Shown: positions 46,329 to 55,278 of the stretch, one piece after another
Layout of the letters: the number at the start of each line of letters is the position of its first letter
How positions within the stretch are numbered: the stretch's first letter is position 1
DNA from: Sulfuriferula multivorans
GTDB taxonomy: Bacteria > Pseudomonadota > Gammaproteobacteria > Burkholderiales > Sulfuriferulaceae
Length of the DNA: 64,000 nt
Direction: 5' to 3'
NCBI RefSeq assembly: GCF_003851125.1
Contig: NZ_BGOW01000026.1
Span: 1 to 64,000, forward strand
Translations under genes and position numbers: made by a program
Notes under the pieces: model-generated
What the model saw: the letters and a program-made list of their open reading frames with translations, nothing else
Told to the model about the DNA's origin: nothing
Database searches by the model: none

Positions 46329-46700
46329 TCAGGCCTGTCCCGCTTGCTCTTCGGCAATTTCCTTGTGTACCTGCACCATATCCAATTCGCGCACTTTGGC
46401 AATCAAGTCTTCCAGGGCTGAAGCCGGCAGGGAGCCAGGCTGCGAGTAGATGATGACCTTTTCACGGAACACCATCAAGGTTGGGATGGAGCGAATCTGA
46501 AAGCTGCCGGCAATAGCCTGTTCGACCTCGGTATTCACTTTGGCGAAGATAATGTCGGGATGGTTTTCGGAAACCTGGTCATAGGTTGGTGCGAAGGCGC
46601 GGCAAGGGCCGCACCAGGGCGCCCAGAAATCAATGATGACAAAATCGTTTTCCAGGACGGTAGATTCGAAATTTTCCTGGGTAAGGTCGAGGGTGGACAT
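46329..46700 (-). CDS. Thioredoxin-family protein
   Basis: It contains WAPWCGPCRAFAPTYD (active site near residues 30-33), cis-proline segment RSIPTLMVF and a charged C-terminal helix. At 123 residues it is longer than TrxA and lacks a signal peptide, so it works in the cytoplasm. It is a second thioredoxin besides trxA at 10.4 kb. CTGGAG precedes the ATG. Confidence 0.9.
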   Translation of the reverse strand: MSTLDLTQENFESTVLENDFVIIDFWAPWCGPCRAFAPTYDQVSENHPDIIFAKVNTEVEQAIAGSFQIRSIPTLMVFREKVIIYSQPGSLPASALEDLIAKVRELDMVQVHKEIAEEQAGQA

Positions 46701-46812
46701 ACAAAACTCCAGACAGCGGTGAAAGTTAAAGCGTAATGGGCTACGGTCAGCCGAATCATTATGCGTTATTAAATATTAGCATGTTCGTGTTGTACTCGTC
46801 CCGGTGCGCCAG

Positions 46813-47076
46813 CTATTTAACCAGCAGAGCATTCTCCATGTTTCGCATGGGCGGTATCTGATTACGGCGCATGGCTTGCCTGGGCTGGGCGAGACTAGTT
46901 TTAACTTCAATGCGTTGTACTGCCTGAATGATCTGTGTGGACAGCACGCGCGCCTGCTGCGCAGTGAGTGTCAATACGCAATTATCCGGGGTCAGGGTGA
47001 TGACCACGCGATCTTCGCTGTTCGTCTGCTCGGATACGCTAACGATTACTGCCTGCCTGTTATCTAGTGCTATCAC
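46813..47076 (-). CDS. Hypothetical protein, 87 aa
   Basis: I place the start at the GTG at 47076 because GCGGGAG lies 8 bases before it; the open frame runs 26 codons further to a TTG. The protein reads as beta strands (IALDNRQAVIVSVSEQ, VVITLTPDNCVLTLT) followed by a helix. I do not recognise a family. Confidence 0.5.
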   Translation of the reverse strand: MIALDNRQAVIVSVSEQTNSEDRVVITLTPDNCVLTLTAQQARVLSTQIIQAVQRIEVKTSLAQPRQAMRRNQIPPMRNMENALLVK

Positions 47077-47512
47077 GATGTTATCTCCCGCTTGATGAAT
47101 GGTTTTTGCCTGACTCTTGCACAATGCGTGCCAATCGGGCGTTGAGCATGACAACCATTAAAGCAGGTGAACTTGAAGTAACGATGACATACGAAAAATC
47201 AGGGATTCAAACGAGATATCAACAACGCTGCCGAGAACCCGACACATCCAATAGAATTTATCAGTAGTCATGGGCTTGGGTTGGAACAAAATTGGGCATA
47301 GTTGAATCTGTTTATCCGAAGGAAGTCGTAGTTACTACTCGGACAGGCCGTTTGCATGAAATCACTGAATGCATAGCAGAAATCTGTAAGGTTTTGCTGG
47401 GAACGACGACCAAGCGCATGTAAGCTCAGAATGCGTTCGTGGCAGAATCTGTGGCATGGCAAAAGAGCTGTTGAGGTATCAGGCCACACCATCCCAAACA
47501 AAAGGTGCTCCT
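47077..47512. other. Gene-free region upstream of msrP
   Basis: About 430 bases with short, unconvincing open frames only; no clear promoter, repeat or RNA gene seen. Confidence 0.5.
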
Positions 47513-48445
47513 ATGTTGATAAAGAAAGCCGATGTGTTAAAAGCAGCTGATGTTACTCCGTATGAAATTTATCTGCAGCGTCGTGATTTTCTGCGCGCTG
47601 GATCAGCCTTGGCGGTAAGCGCGTTGTTGCCCGGCGTAGCTGAGGCCACCACCCGGCTGTCGGGCATAGTGAGCAGTCCTTACAGTACCAGCGAGGAAAA
47701 AACGCCATATAAGGACGTCACCACTTACAACAATTATTATGAATTCGGCACCGATAAATCCGACCCTGCCGAAAATGCCCAGGGCCTGCGCACTCGTCCG
47801 TGGACCATTTCGGTGGAAGGCGCGGTCAAGCGTCCAAAGGTCTGGGATATTGACGCTTTGTTAAAAGCATTTCCCATTGAGGAACGCATCTACCGCCTGC
47901 GCTGTGTAGAGGGGTGGTCGATGGTGATCCCCTGGGAGGGTTTCGCGCTCGCCAACCTGATTCGTCAGGTCGAGCCAACCGGTAGTGCCCGATATGTGGA
48001 GTTCACTACCCTGCACGATCCGGCGCAAATGCCCGGTCAGCGTTCCAGCGTACTGAACTGGCCATACACCGAGGGTTTACGTCTGGATGAAGCCATGCAC
48101 CCGCTGACTATTCTTGCAGTGGGCCTGTATGGACAAACCCTGCCCAACCAGAATGGTGCGCCGGTACGGCTGGTTGTGCCATGGAAATATGGTTTCAAAA
48201 GCGCCAAATCGATTGTGCGTATCCGCTTTGTCGAACAGCAGCCGAAAACTGCCTGGGGGCGTGCGGCGCCCAGTGAATATGGATTCTATTCCAATGTTAA
48301 TCCCCAGGTAGATCATCCGCGCTGGAGCCAGGCCAGGGAGCGCCGCATCGGCGAGTTTTTCAAGCGCAAGACCGAGATGTTCAATGGTTACGGTGAGCAG
48401 GTTGCGCAGCTGTATCAGGGCATGGATTTGCGCAAGAACTTTTAG
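47513..48445 (+). CDS. msrP: Protein-methionine-sulfoxide reductase catalytic subunit MsrP
   Basis: MsrP repairs oxidised methionines in periplasmic proteins using a Mo-molybdopterin cofactor. A Tat signal (QRRDFLRAG, near residues 22-30) precedes the body. The molybdenum Cys is Cys131 ([11 protein letters not shown]). The start at ATG 47513 is supported by AAAGGTG and by the Tat motif position. The frame is open 19 codons further upstream. msrQ follows after 12 bases. Confidence 0.95.
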   Translation: MLIKKADVLKAADVTPYEIYLQRRDFLRAGSALAVSALLPGVAEATTRLSGIVSSPYSTSEEKTPYKDVTTYNNYYEFGTDKSDPAENAQGLRTRPWTISVEGAVKRPKVWDIDALLKAFPIEERIYRLRCVEGWSMVIPWEGFALANLIRQVEPTGSARYVEFTTLHDPAQMPGQRSSVLNWPYTEGLRLDEAMHPLTILAVGLYGQTLPNQNGAPVRLVVPWKYGFKSAKSIVRIRFVEQQPKTAWGRAAPSEYGFYSNVNPQVDHPRWSQARERRIGEFFKRKTEMFNGYGEQVAQLYQGMDLRKNF

Positions 48446-48457
48446 GAATGCGGCTGT

Positions 48458-49102
48458 ATGAGAAACGTTTTACTAAACCCGTCAGCGCGTCAGATTATTA
48501 TTGCGAAGGCGACGCTCTTTATAGTCGGGCTTTTACCACTGGCTCGACTGGTGTGGCTGGGAGTCAATGATGGATTAGGTGCCAACCCGATCGAATTTAT
48601 TACCCATTTCACAGGAACCTGGACCTTGGTTGGCTTGCTGACTACCCTTTCCATTACACCGTTACGTAAAATCTCCGGCTGGAACTGGCTGATTCGCTTG
48701 CGCCGGATGTTGGGCCTGTTCGCGTTTTTTTATGCCTGCCTGCACTTTACAACGTACATCTGGCTGGATCAGTTCTTCGACATGCAGATGGTTGTGAAAG
48801 ATGTCATCAAGCGTCCGTTTATCACCGTAGGATTTCTTGCTTTTGTGTTATTGATACCGCTCGCGCTAACGTCCACCAATGCCATGATGAAACGTCTGGG
48901 CGGGAAAAAATGGCAAAGACTACACCGGCTGATATATGCCATTGCCGTGCTTGGAGTCGTGCATTACTGGTGGCTGGTAAAAAAAGATATTACCCAACCA
49001 TTGATCTATGCATTGGTGTTGGCGGTACTGCTCGGGATTCGATTGGTATTTAAAGCGCAGATCCGCATCCCGGTGGTCATGCCAAAACACAATCCTGAGT
49101 AG
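48458..49102 (+). CDS. msrQ: MsrQ, heme-binding membrane subunit
   Basis: It is a 214-residue membrane protein of the ferric reductase-like (YedZ) family with about six helices. Histidines for heme appear in FYACLHFTTYIWLD, RLHRLIYAIAVLGVVHYWWLV. It passes electrons to MsrP in the periplasm. It is translated right after msrP. Confidence 0.94.
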   Translation: MRNVLLNPSARQIIIAKATLFIVGLLPLARLVWLGVNDGLGANPIEFITHFTGTWTLVGLLTTLSITPLRKISGWNWLIRLRRMLGLFAFFYACLHFTTYIWLDQFFDMQMVVKDVIKRPFITVGFLAFVLLIPLALTSTNAMMKRLGGKKWQRLHRLIYAIAVLGVVHYWWLVKKDITQPLIYALVLAVLLGIRLVFKAQIRIPVVMPKHNPE

Positions 49103-49111
49103 GAATAAAAA

Positions 49112-49140
49112 GGGCGGGGATTACCCCCGCCCAAGTTTTT
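49112..49140. terminator. Bidirectional terminator between msrQ and the histone-like gene
   Basis: GGGCGGGG (49112-49119) pairs with CCCCGCCC (49125-49132) over a 5-base loop. The plus side ends in GTTTTT, and the minus side has CCTTTTTATTCC, so it can end both converging transcripts. Confidence 0.88.
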
Positions 49141-49150
49141 GCAGTTGTGT

Positions 49151-49729
49151 TTAAGAACCCGTTGGGCCGAGAGGTTTCGGCGCCATGACGGGTGCCAACG
49201 CTGGGGCTGACTTCACAACAGGTTTCTTTGCCGCAACTTTATTAGCTGCTGGTTTAGCGACAGCTTTTTTCGCTGCGGGTTTGGCCGCAACTTTTTTGGC
49301 TGCTGGTTTAGCGACAGCTTTTTTCGCTACGGGTTTGGCCGCAACTTTTTTGGCTGCTGGTTTAGCGACAGCTTTTTTCGCTGCGGGTTTGGCCGCAACT
49401 TTTTTGGCTGCTGGTTTAGCGACAGCTTTTTTCGCTACGGGTTTGGCCACGGCTTTTTTAGCTGCTGGTTTAGCGACAGCTTTTTTCGCTGCGGGTTTGG
49501 CCACGGCTTTTTTAGCTGCTGGTTTAGCGACAGCTTTTTTCGCTACGGGTTTGGCCGCAACTTTTTTAGCTGCTGGTTTAGCGACAGCCTTTTTAGCTGC
49601 GGGTTTGGCCACGGCTTTTTTAGCTGCTGGTTTAGCTACAACCTTTTTTGCTGCGGGCTTTGCCGCCGCTTTGGCGGGCGCCGCCTTTTTGACTGCGGGC
49701 TTGGTACTACTCTTTGCAGTTGTTGCCAT
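49151..49729 (-). CDS. Histone H1-like, AlgP-type KPAAK-repeat protein
   Basis: After MATTAKSSTKPAVKKAAPAKAA the protein is about 17 near-perfect copies of the nine-residue unit KPAAKKAVA (variants KPVAKKAVA, KPAAKKVAA). The tail SAPALAPVMAPKPLGPTGS ends it. These lysine-rich repeats resemble the C-terminus of H1-like proteins, HctB and AlgP, which bind DNA non-specifically and compact it. I start it at ATG 49729 (AGGAG upstream). The nucleotide repeats may expand or shrink by slippage. In P. aeruginosa algP lies near the algR/hem cluster; here the gene is beside msrQ and lysA. Confidence 0.85.
   Translation of the reverse strand: MATTAKSSTKPAVKKAAPAKAAAKPAAKKVVAKPAAKKAVAKPAAKKAVAKPAAKKVAAKPVAKKAVAKPAAKKAVAKPAAKKAVAKPAAKKAVAKPVAKKAVAKPAAKKVAAKPAAKKAVAKPAAKKVAAKPVAKKAVAKPAAKKVAAKPAAKKAVAKPAANKVAAKKPVVKSAPALAPVMAPKPLGPTGS
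49242..49665. repeat. 27-base tandem repeats within the histone-like gene
   Basis: The unit of about 27 bases (one nine-residue repeat) recurs about 15 times, with identical higher-order blocks that combine 'agcgacagcttttttcgct' and 'ggccgcaactttttt' type units. It is an ideal substrate for slipped-strand or recombination-based length change. Confidence 0.85.
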
Positions 49730-49995
49730 CACTATTTCTCCTCTAAAAGTTAAACAACTGAGTTGCCACTTCGTGCAGAGTTATGCAAATGCACTTCCAA
49801 GACGTTGGGCATTTACGACTTATCCGGCTCTCAACTCCCGAAAAAAACATTGCAAATGGGTGATGATCGCGCTTCTCCGCTTGGTGCCGCTAATTCTAGA
49901 ACAGTTTTTTTTTAAATGCGCAACATAGATAGCAAAAATTGAAAATATTTTTTGCAAATATGGTATCGAATCAAAACAATAGCGGTTCGCTACAA

Positions 49996-51240
49996 TCAGG
50001 GTAGGGGGTGTTCGAGGGAGAATAAATCTTCAATTCTTTCGCGTTCACGGATCAGGAAGCTTTCCTGCCCCCTGACCAGAACTTCGGCAGCCCGGGCGCG
50101 TGAATTGTAGTTGGAGCTCATGGACATGCCGTAGGCTCCGGCAGAAAGTATGGCGAGCAGGTCACCCTGGCGCAGATTGAGACGGCGTTCATGACCGAGG
50201 AAGTCACCGCTCTCGCACACCGGGCCAACCACCTCATATACCTCACCATTGCCGTCGCGGGGTACGACTGGCACGATGTTATGGTGCGCGTCGTAGAGTG
50301 CGGGACGCATCAGGTCATTCATTGCCGCGTCGACGATGGCAAAGTTTTTTTCCATGCCGTGCTTGATATATTCCACACGGGTCAACAACAAGCCTGCATT
50401 GCCGACCAAAGCTCGCCCCGGTTCCAGCAGGATGGTGTGTGCACGGCCTTTCAGCTTATCGAGCAAGGCAGCGATATAGTCCGCCACCGGCGGCGGTGTC
50501 TCATCCTGATAACGAATGCCGAGACCGCCGCCGAGATCGAGATGATGCAGCTCAATGCCTTCAGCTTCCAGCGCATCCACGAGTGTCAGTACGCGATCCA
50601 GGGCATCCGCAAACGGGCGCGTCTCGGTGAGTTGTGACCCAATATGGCAATCGATGCCTTTAATTTTCAGGTTCGGCAAAGAGGCTGCCAGGCGATACAA
50701 ACGGAGTGCGTCTTCATGAGCCACGCCAAACTTGTTACCCTTAAGGCCGGTGGAAATATACGGATGGGTATTGGCATCCACGTCCGGATTGACGCGCAAG
50801 CTTACCGGCGCAATCTTGCTCATCGCACCGGCCACCTCATTGAGACGCTGCAGTTCGGCTTCGGATTCCACGTTAAAACATAAAATCCCGCAGTCCAGCC
50901 CCAGGCGCATTTCGTCTGCTGTTTTGCCCACGCCGGAAAATACCACTTTGCCCGGATTGCCACCGGCCGCCATGACGCGCTGCAATTCACCTCCCGAGAC
51001 AATATCGAACCCGGCCCCCAAGTTCGCGAACAGACGCAGAATGGCGAGGTTCGGATTGGCCTTCATCGCATAACAGATCAGATGGTCGCGACCTTGCAAC
51101 GCGTGTTCAAAAGCTTGAAATGCCTGTGTCAGCGCTGCGTGCGAATACACATAGCAGGGTGTAGCGTAGGTCTCGGCAATGGTTACCAGGTCGGCTGACT
51201 CAATGTGGAGATGATTGTGTTGCAGCGAGAGTGGGTTCAT
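49996..51240 (-). CDS. lysA: Diaminopimelate decarboxylase
   Basis: LysA removes CO2 from meso-diaminopimelate to make lysine, using pyridoxal phosphate. The PLP lysine is Lys60 (CYAMKANPN). DIVSGGELQR, GLDCGILCFNVES and the later CESGDFLG motif are family signatures. Length 414 is typical. It overlaps the lptM gene by a few bases. Confidence 0.96.
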   Translation of the reverse strand: MNPLSLQHNHLHIESADLVTIAETYATPCYVYSHAALTQAFQAFEHALQGRDHLICYAMKANPNLAILRLFANLGAGFDIVSGGELQRVMAAGGNPGKVVFSGVGKTADEMRLGLDCGILCFNVESEAELQRLNEVAGAMSKIAPVSLRVNPDVDANTHPYISTGLKGNKFGVAHEDALRLYRLAASLPNLKIKGIDCHIGSQLTETRPFADALDRVLTLVDALEAEGIELHHLDLGGGLGIRYQDETPPPVADYIAALLDKLKGRAHTILLEPGRALVGNAGLLLTRVEYIKHGMEKNFAIVDAAMNDLMRPALYDAHHNIVPVVPRDGNGEVYEVVGPVCESGDFLGHERRLNLRQGDLLAILSAGAYGMSMSSNYNSRARAAEVLVRGQESFLIRERERIEDLFSLEHPLP

Positions 51241-51362
51241 TTAGCAGCGGGTTGCGTAGTCGCGGGTTTTTCGGGAAGATATAAAGCGCCTTTCGTGCCG
51301 CACGCTGACAGCATCAGCAGCAACAAACAGGCCGCGCAATAGGATAAGGTGCGGTGTCGCAT
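51237..51362 (-). CDS. lptM: Small lipoprotein LptM (YifL-like)
   Basis: This tiny 41-residue protein has a lipoprotein signal ending LSACGTKGALYLPEKP, the LptM pattern that assists the LPS transporter LptD. The signal Cys is residue 21. It starts at 51362, ends overlapping the lysA ATG, and is a neighbour of cyaY in the opposite direction, as in many proteobacteria. Confidence 0.9.
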   Translation of the reverse strand: MRHRTLSYCAACLLLLMLSACGTKGALYLPEKPATTQPAAK

Positions 51363-51420
51363 GGGAGCCTTTCAAGGTGGGCGGGAACGCCTGTTCATAA
51401 ATTACGCAGCGCATTTTACC

Positions 51421-51735
51421 ATGACCGAAACTGAATACCGCCAACTGGCTGATGCCGCCTTTGCCCATATCGAATCGGTGCTGGAGCATGCCGATAATGA
51501 CCTGGATTATGAATTGGCTGCCGGCGAGGTACTGGAAATCGAATTCGACAACGGCAGCAAGATCATTATCAACCGCCAGGGTGCAAACCAGGAAATCTGG
51601 GTTGCTGCCAAATCGGGAGGGTTCCACTACCGCTGGCAGGACAATGCCTGGCGTAACACGCGTGACGGTAGCGAACTGATGCAGACGCTGGCCAGCTTGA
51701 TAGCACAGCAAGGTGGCGGCGAAATTTCTTTTTAA
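51421..51735 (+). CDS. cyaY: Iron-sulfur cluster assembly protein CyaY (frataxin)
   Basis: At 104 residues from ATG 51421, it shows the acidic N-terminal helix (DAAFAHIESVLEHADNDLDYE) and IIINRQGANQEIWVAAKSGGFHYRW, the frataxin signature. It regulates or supplies iron during Fe-S assembly. It diverges from lptM-lysA. The frame is open for 24 codons before the true start. Confidence 0.95.
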   Translation: MTETEYRQLADAAFAHIESVLEHADNDLDYELAAGEVLEIEFDNGSKIIINRQGANQEIWVAAKSGGFHYRWQDNAWRNTRDGSELMQTLASLIAQQGGGEISF

Positions 51736-51748
51736 TTGATTTGAAAAA

Positions 51749-51769
51749 ATAGTATGGTGGCGATACTAT
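51749..51769 (+). promoter_or_regulatory. Inverted repeat before the MarR gene
   Basis: ATAGTAT (51749-51755) and ATACTAT (51763-51769) are exact inverted arms with a 7-base spacer, 6 bases before the ATG. This is a likely autoregulatory site for the MarR protein encoded next. Confidence 0.55.
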
Positions 51770-51775
51770 CTTGTC

Positions 51776-52360
51776 ATGGATAAAAGCGCCGCACAATTTT
51801 TTGACCTGATTGATCGTCTGGGTAATCTGGTGCGCGTTAATTTGCGCGCAGCAGGCGGTCAACATGGCCTGCAACCCGTGCACCTGCAGGCGCTGGTTTA
51901 TCTGGCTATTGCTAACCGATACAGCAATACGCCTCAAGCATTGACCGAATACCTGGGCCTTACTAAAGGCACAGTGTCGCAAAGCTTGCTGTTATTACAT
52001 CGGCGCGGGCTGATAGAACGCCAGGGTGATACGGATGACAAACGTCTGGTGCGCCTCGCACTCAGTGAATCCGGCGCACAGCTATTAAAGGACATTCAGC
52101 TTTTACCAGACTGGGCCCAAGTCATTACTCGCATAGCCCCGCAACGCAGCAAGATTGCCCTGGCAGTACTCAAGGAGTTGTTGCTCGCGCTACAACTCGG
52201 TGCAGGAAACCGCAGTTTTGGTGTATGCAATACATGCCAACACAATTTGCATGAAGGCCCGCGTAGTTACCGCTGCGGTCTGACTGAAGAAAAATTGAGT
52301 TTGCATGATACACGGATGATTTGTCGGGAGCACCAACCCAGGCAGAAGTCGCGGCGTTAA
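51776..52360 (+). CDS. MarR-family regulator with Cys-rich C-terminal tail
   Basis: The winged helix-turn-helix (about 45-100) has YSNTPQALTEYLGLTKGTVSQSLLLLHRRGLIERQGDTDDKRLVRLAL. The unusual last 50 residues carry four cysteines (Cys151, Cys154, Cys167, Cys183) and His186 in a treble-clef-like pattern, so it may sense metal or redox state. An inverted repeat sits just before the start codon. There is no obvious target gene beside it other than itself and divergent or downstream regulators. Confidence 0.8.
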   Translation: MDKSAAQFFDLIDRLGNLVRVNLRAAGGQHGLQPVHLQALVYLAIANRYSNTPQALTEYLGLTKGTVSQSLLLLHRRGLIERQGDTDDKRLVRLALSESGAQLLKDIQLLPDWAQVITRIAPQRSKIALAVLKELLLALQLGAGNRSFGVCNTCQHNLHEGPRSYRCGLTEEKLSLHDTRMICREHQPRQKSRR

Positions 52361-52854
52361 GCGTACCGATAAAAACTTAAAACCCAGAAAACTCGGTAGC
52401 TCGCTCTCCCCAGGGCATCACTCCCAGAATTAGTTGCGCTGTTCACTATCTTCCCGTACCTGCCGAAAAAGATTCCCCATATATAGCCAAGGGCGATTAA
52501 TTTGCCATTTTGCCAAAGGCTTGCATTGACACAAGGCCTATTATTTAGCAGTTTTAAGCATAACCCGCGTTGCTATTTAGTGACACCTTGAATTCTTAGC
52601 ACCCCTTTGTTTTATTGGATAAAACTATGAAATGAGGGGTATTCATTGTCTCAAACAAGAGACAAAAATAGCGCTTCAACTCTCCGCCTGTACCAAATTT
52701 TCAAAGAAACATACTGTTTCATAAGTGTTTTTTATAATTGGTTCGTATCTTGCTAGTTCCCTGATCGACGCAGATTCCTACTAAAAAAACATCTAGAGAG
52801 TTACCGCGCGCATAAAAAAACGTGCCGCCGTAGCATGCTGATAATCGACAGGGA
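52361..52854. other. Gene-free AT-rich region with two small inverted repeats
   Basis: Nearly 500 bases contain no convincing coding frame. TTGTCTC (52646-52652) with GAGACAA (52659-52665), and GAAACA (52706-52711) with TGTTTC (52715-52720), are exact inverted repeats. The latter is followed by a T-rich stretch. They may be part of the diguanylate cyclase gene's promoter region. Confidence 0.5.
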
Positions 52855-52860
52855 ATGGAA

Positions 52861-54297
52861 ATGGCGAAGAAAAAACAACAACCAATATCCAATCCTCCAA
52901 ACCAGGAGTATGTCGGAAGCGCGTTTAAAACGCCTCGCTTTGGTGAAGTGTTGCCAAAGGAATCTGAACGACAAAACAGTGTGGTAGACATGAAACCAAA
53001 AAAAGAATTGCACGCAGCTTTCTTAACCGAAGCGCATTTGGGACGCGCGTTGCTACTGCTGGATGTGAATGGCAGCATCAAATATTGCAGCCCTGCAATG
53101 CTAAACGGCTTTGGCGCAAGCTTGCATGAGCTGGTGGGTAAGCCGGTGACAGATTTATTGCCGGAATTCCCTATCAGTCAGTCCGCCCCAGACGATAACC
53201 TGGTTTATGCATCGTTCCTGTTCCGCAACAGTCAGTGGCGTGCCTGCAGTGGGATAGATAGCCAGGGCAGAACGCTGTCTCTGGAGGCGACACTCATGCC
53301 GCTGGAACTGGAAGGACGCTGTCTGCTGCTGCTCGAGCTACGTACGCCGCATGCTCATGCAAACGAGGAGGAAAAACTGCTGCGCATTCAGGAAGTCTCG
53401 GAATTGAGCGGTGATGCGGTGGCGATCACTGACGCTGAGGGTGTGATCGTATATGTCAATCCGGCATTTGAGGTTCTGACCGGATATCGAAAAGAAGAAG
53501 TCCTGGGGCGCACGCATGCCATTGTCAAAGCAGGAGTAAATGAGGAGAAGTTGTATGCGCAGATGTGGGAAGTTTTGCAGGCCAATGCGACTTTTCGCGG
53601 TCAGTTTATGAACCGCCACAAAAACGGCACGCACTTCTATGAGGACAAGATCATTCGCCCCTTCCGTAATTCCTGCGGAAAAACGACTCACTTCATTGCC
53701 AGTGGCCGCGATGTTAGCGACCGGGTACACATCATGCGACGCCTGGAACACTTTGCCAACTATGACGGCTTGACCGGCCTGCCGAATCGCAATTTGTTTA
53801 TGGACCGGTTGCAACAAGCGCAAGCACACGCATTCCGCAGTGGCGAGGGTTTTGCCCTAATGCTGCTCGATATCGATCATTTCAAGACTATCAACGACAC
53901 CTACGGCCATGCAACGGGAGATGCTGTATTGCAGACGGCCGCCTCGCGGCTCAAGCAGTGCCTGCGCGAGGAGGATACCGTTGCCCGTCTGGGTGGAGAC
54001 GAGTTCTGCCTGATCCTGGAAAAAAGCGCATTGCGCAGAGACGTAAAAAAAGTACTTGAAAAAATTAGCGCATTATTAAGCGAATCGCTCACCGTCGACG
54101 GCCACAATATCTCTATTCAGGCCAGCATAGGCGTTGCACTTTATCCGGAGCATGGCGAGGACAGCCACACTTTGCTCAAACAGGCCGATAGCGCCATGTA
54201 TCGAGTCAAGGCGAATGGAGGCAACGCGCATCTGTTTGTTGATAAAAAAGAGACCCTGCGCCGCGCCGGCAATGATGGATTTTTTGGCGGCGGATAG
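52861..54297 (+). CDS. PAS-domain diguanylate cyclase
   Basis: Two PAS-like modules (about 60-150 and 175-290; the second has the FXGQFMNRHKNGTHFYEDKII PAC-like motif) are followed by a GGDEF domain. The active site RLGGDEFCLIL is near residues 376-385, so it should make cyclic di-GMP. No inhibitory RxxD site is clear by eye. No transmembrane helix is present; it is cytoplasmic. The ATG at 52861 is preferred because GGGA sits six bases ahead; the frame begins two codons earlier. Confidence 0.9.
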   Translation: MAKKKQQPISNPPNQEYVGSAFKTPRFGEVLPKESERQNSVVDMKPKKELHAAFLTEAHLGRALLLLDVNGSIKYCSPAMLNGFGASLHELVGKPVTDLLPEFPISQSAPDDNLVYASFLFRNSQWRACSGIDSQGRTLSLEATLMPLELEGRCLLLLELRTPHAHANEEEKLLRIQEVSELSGDAVAITDAEGVIVYVNPAFEVLTGYRKEEVLGRTHAIVKAGVNEEKLYAQMWEVLQANATFRGQFMNRHKNGTHFYEDKIIRPFRNSCGKTTHFIASGRDVSDRVHIMRRLEHFANYDGLTGLPNRNLFMDRLQQAQAHAFRSGEGFALMLLDIDHFKTINDTYGHATGDAVLQTAASRLKQCLREEDTVARLGGDEFCLILEKSALRRDVKKVLEKISALLSESLTVDGHNISIQASIGVALYPEHGEDSHTLLKQADSAMYRVKANGGNAHLFVDKKETLRRAGNDGFFGGG

Positions 54298-54457
54298 TCT
54301 GGATTTGTCTATACAGGAAGCATCTTTAGGTTGGAAGTAAAGGCGAGTTGGCCCGATTTGTCATCACTACGCCTATAGATTGCACTCAAAGTAGTAAAAC
54401 CATTATTCAATTTTGACCGGCAATTCAAAGTCAAAGATAAATACCGGGAGAGTCAAA

Positions 54458-55210
54458 ATGACTGAAATTTTCGACCCACGGCAGAATTATCTACTCGCTG
54501 CGATGCATACTGAAGAGCTAGAGCGAATTGTTCCGCATCTTGAGCTCGTGTCCATGCCCTATACGGAAGTCCTGTACGAATGTAATGAGGCATTGCAATA
54601 CGCCTATTTTCCCACCAGCGCCACAGCCTCGCTTCTTTGCAGCCTCGAAGACGGAGTATCTGTGGAAGTTGCGGTAGTGGGAAATGAAGGCGTCCTGGAT
54701 GTTTCAATTTTCATGGGATATAACGCGGCACTCACCATGGCAACGATCCAGACTGCCGGTCACGGTTACCGTCTTCCGGCGAAAGTGCTGAAACAGGAGT
54801 TTGACCAAGGCGGATCATTGCAGCATCTATTGATGCGTTATACGCGTACCCTCATCATCCAGATGGCTCAGACGACTGCCTGCAACCGCCGTCATTCGGT
54901 CGAGCAGCAGTTGTGCCGCTGGTTGCTGTTAAATTTTGATCGCGTCCATTCCGGTAGCCTGGCCATGACGCAGGAATTGATTTCAAACATGCTCGGTGTA
55001 CGCCGCGAAAGCATCACCGAAGCGGCGCGCAAGCTGCAAACAGATGGCCTGATTAGTTACTGTCGTGGGCACATTAAGGTCCTGGATAGACCAGGTTTGG
55101 AAACCCACGTTTGCGAGTGCTATGACGTCGTGAAAAAAGAGTCGGAGCGGTTTTTCTCCGACTTGAATATCTCCCACTATGCCGGAGAAGCAACCCACTG
55201 CGTCCAGTAA
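54458..55210 (+). CDS. Crp/Fnr-family regulator
   Basis: From ATG 54458 (GGGAGAG upstream) it has 250 residues. An N-terminal cyclic-nucleotide-binding-like beta-roll (about 20-120; VEVAVVGNEGVLDVSIFMG) leads into the HTH (about 170-200; ISNMLGVRRESITEAARKLQ). No Fnr-type Fe-S cysteine cluster is evident near the N-terminus. It probably senses a small ligand or redox signal. It follows the diguanylate cyclase but is separated from it by about 160 bases. Confidence 0.85.
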   Translation: MTEIFDPRQNYLLAAMHTEELERIVPHLELVSMPYTEVLYECNEALQYAYFPTSATASLLCSLEDGVSVEVAVVGNEGVLDVSIFMGYNAALTMATIQTAGHGYRLPAKVLKQEFDQGGSLQHLLMRYTRTLIIQMAQTTACNRRHSVEQQLCRWLLLNFDRVHSGSLAMTQELISNMLGVRRESITEAARKLQTDGLISYCRGHIKVLDRPGLETHVCECYDVVKKESERFFSDLNISHYAGEATHCVQ

Positions 55211-55278
55211 GCACGCCTGATTTTTGGGGCACAATTTGCCTGTTGGTTCGGGGGATATGCCGTGATGTGAAACAGGGA

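Noticed and set aside
49242-49665. Possible CRISPR array
   Set aside because: The repeats are contiguous coding repeats with no unique spacers.
49185-49928. A 247-codon plus-strand frame made of AAGLATAFF repeats
   Set aside because: It is the reverse side of the KPAAK-repeat gene, which has a proper ribosome binding site and family; the hydrophobic repeat has no known counterpart.
52646-52720. A terminator or small RNA in the AT-rich gap before the diguanylate cyclase
   Set aside because: The two short inverted repeats are weak, and no clear promoter or T-tail accompanies both; recorded only as repeats.
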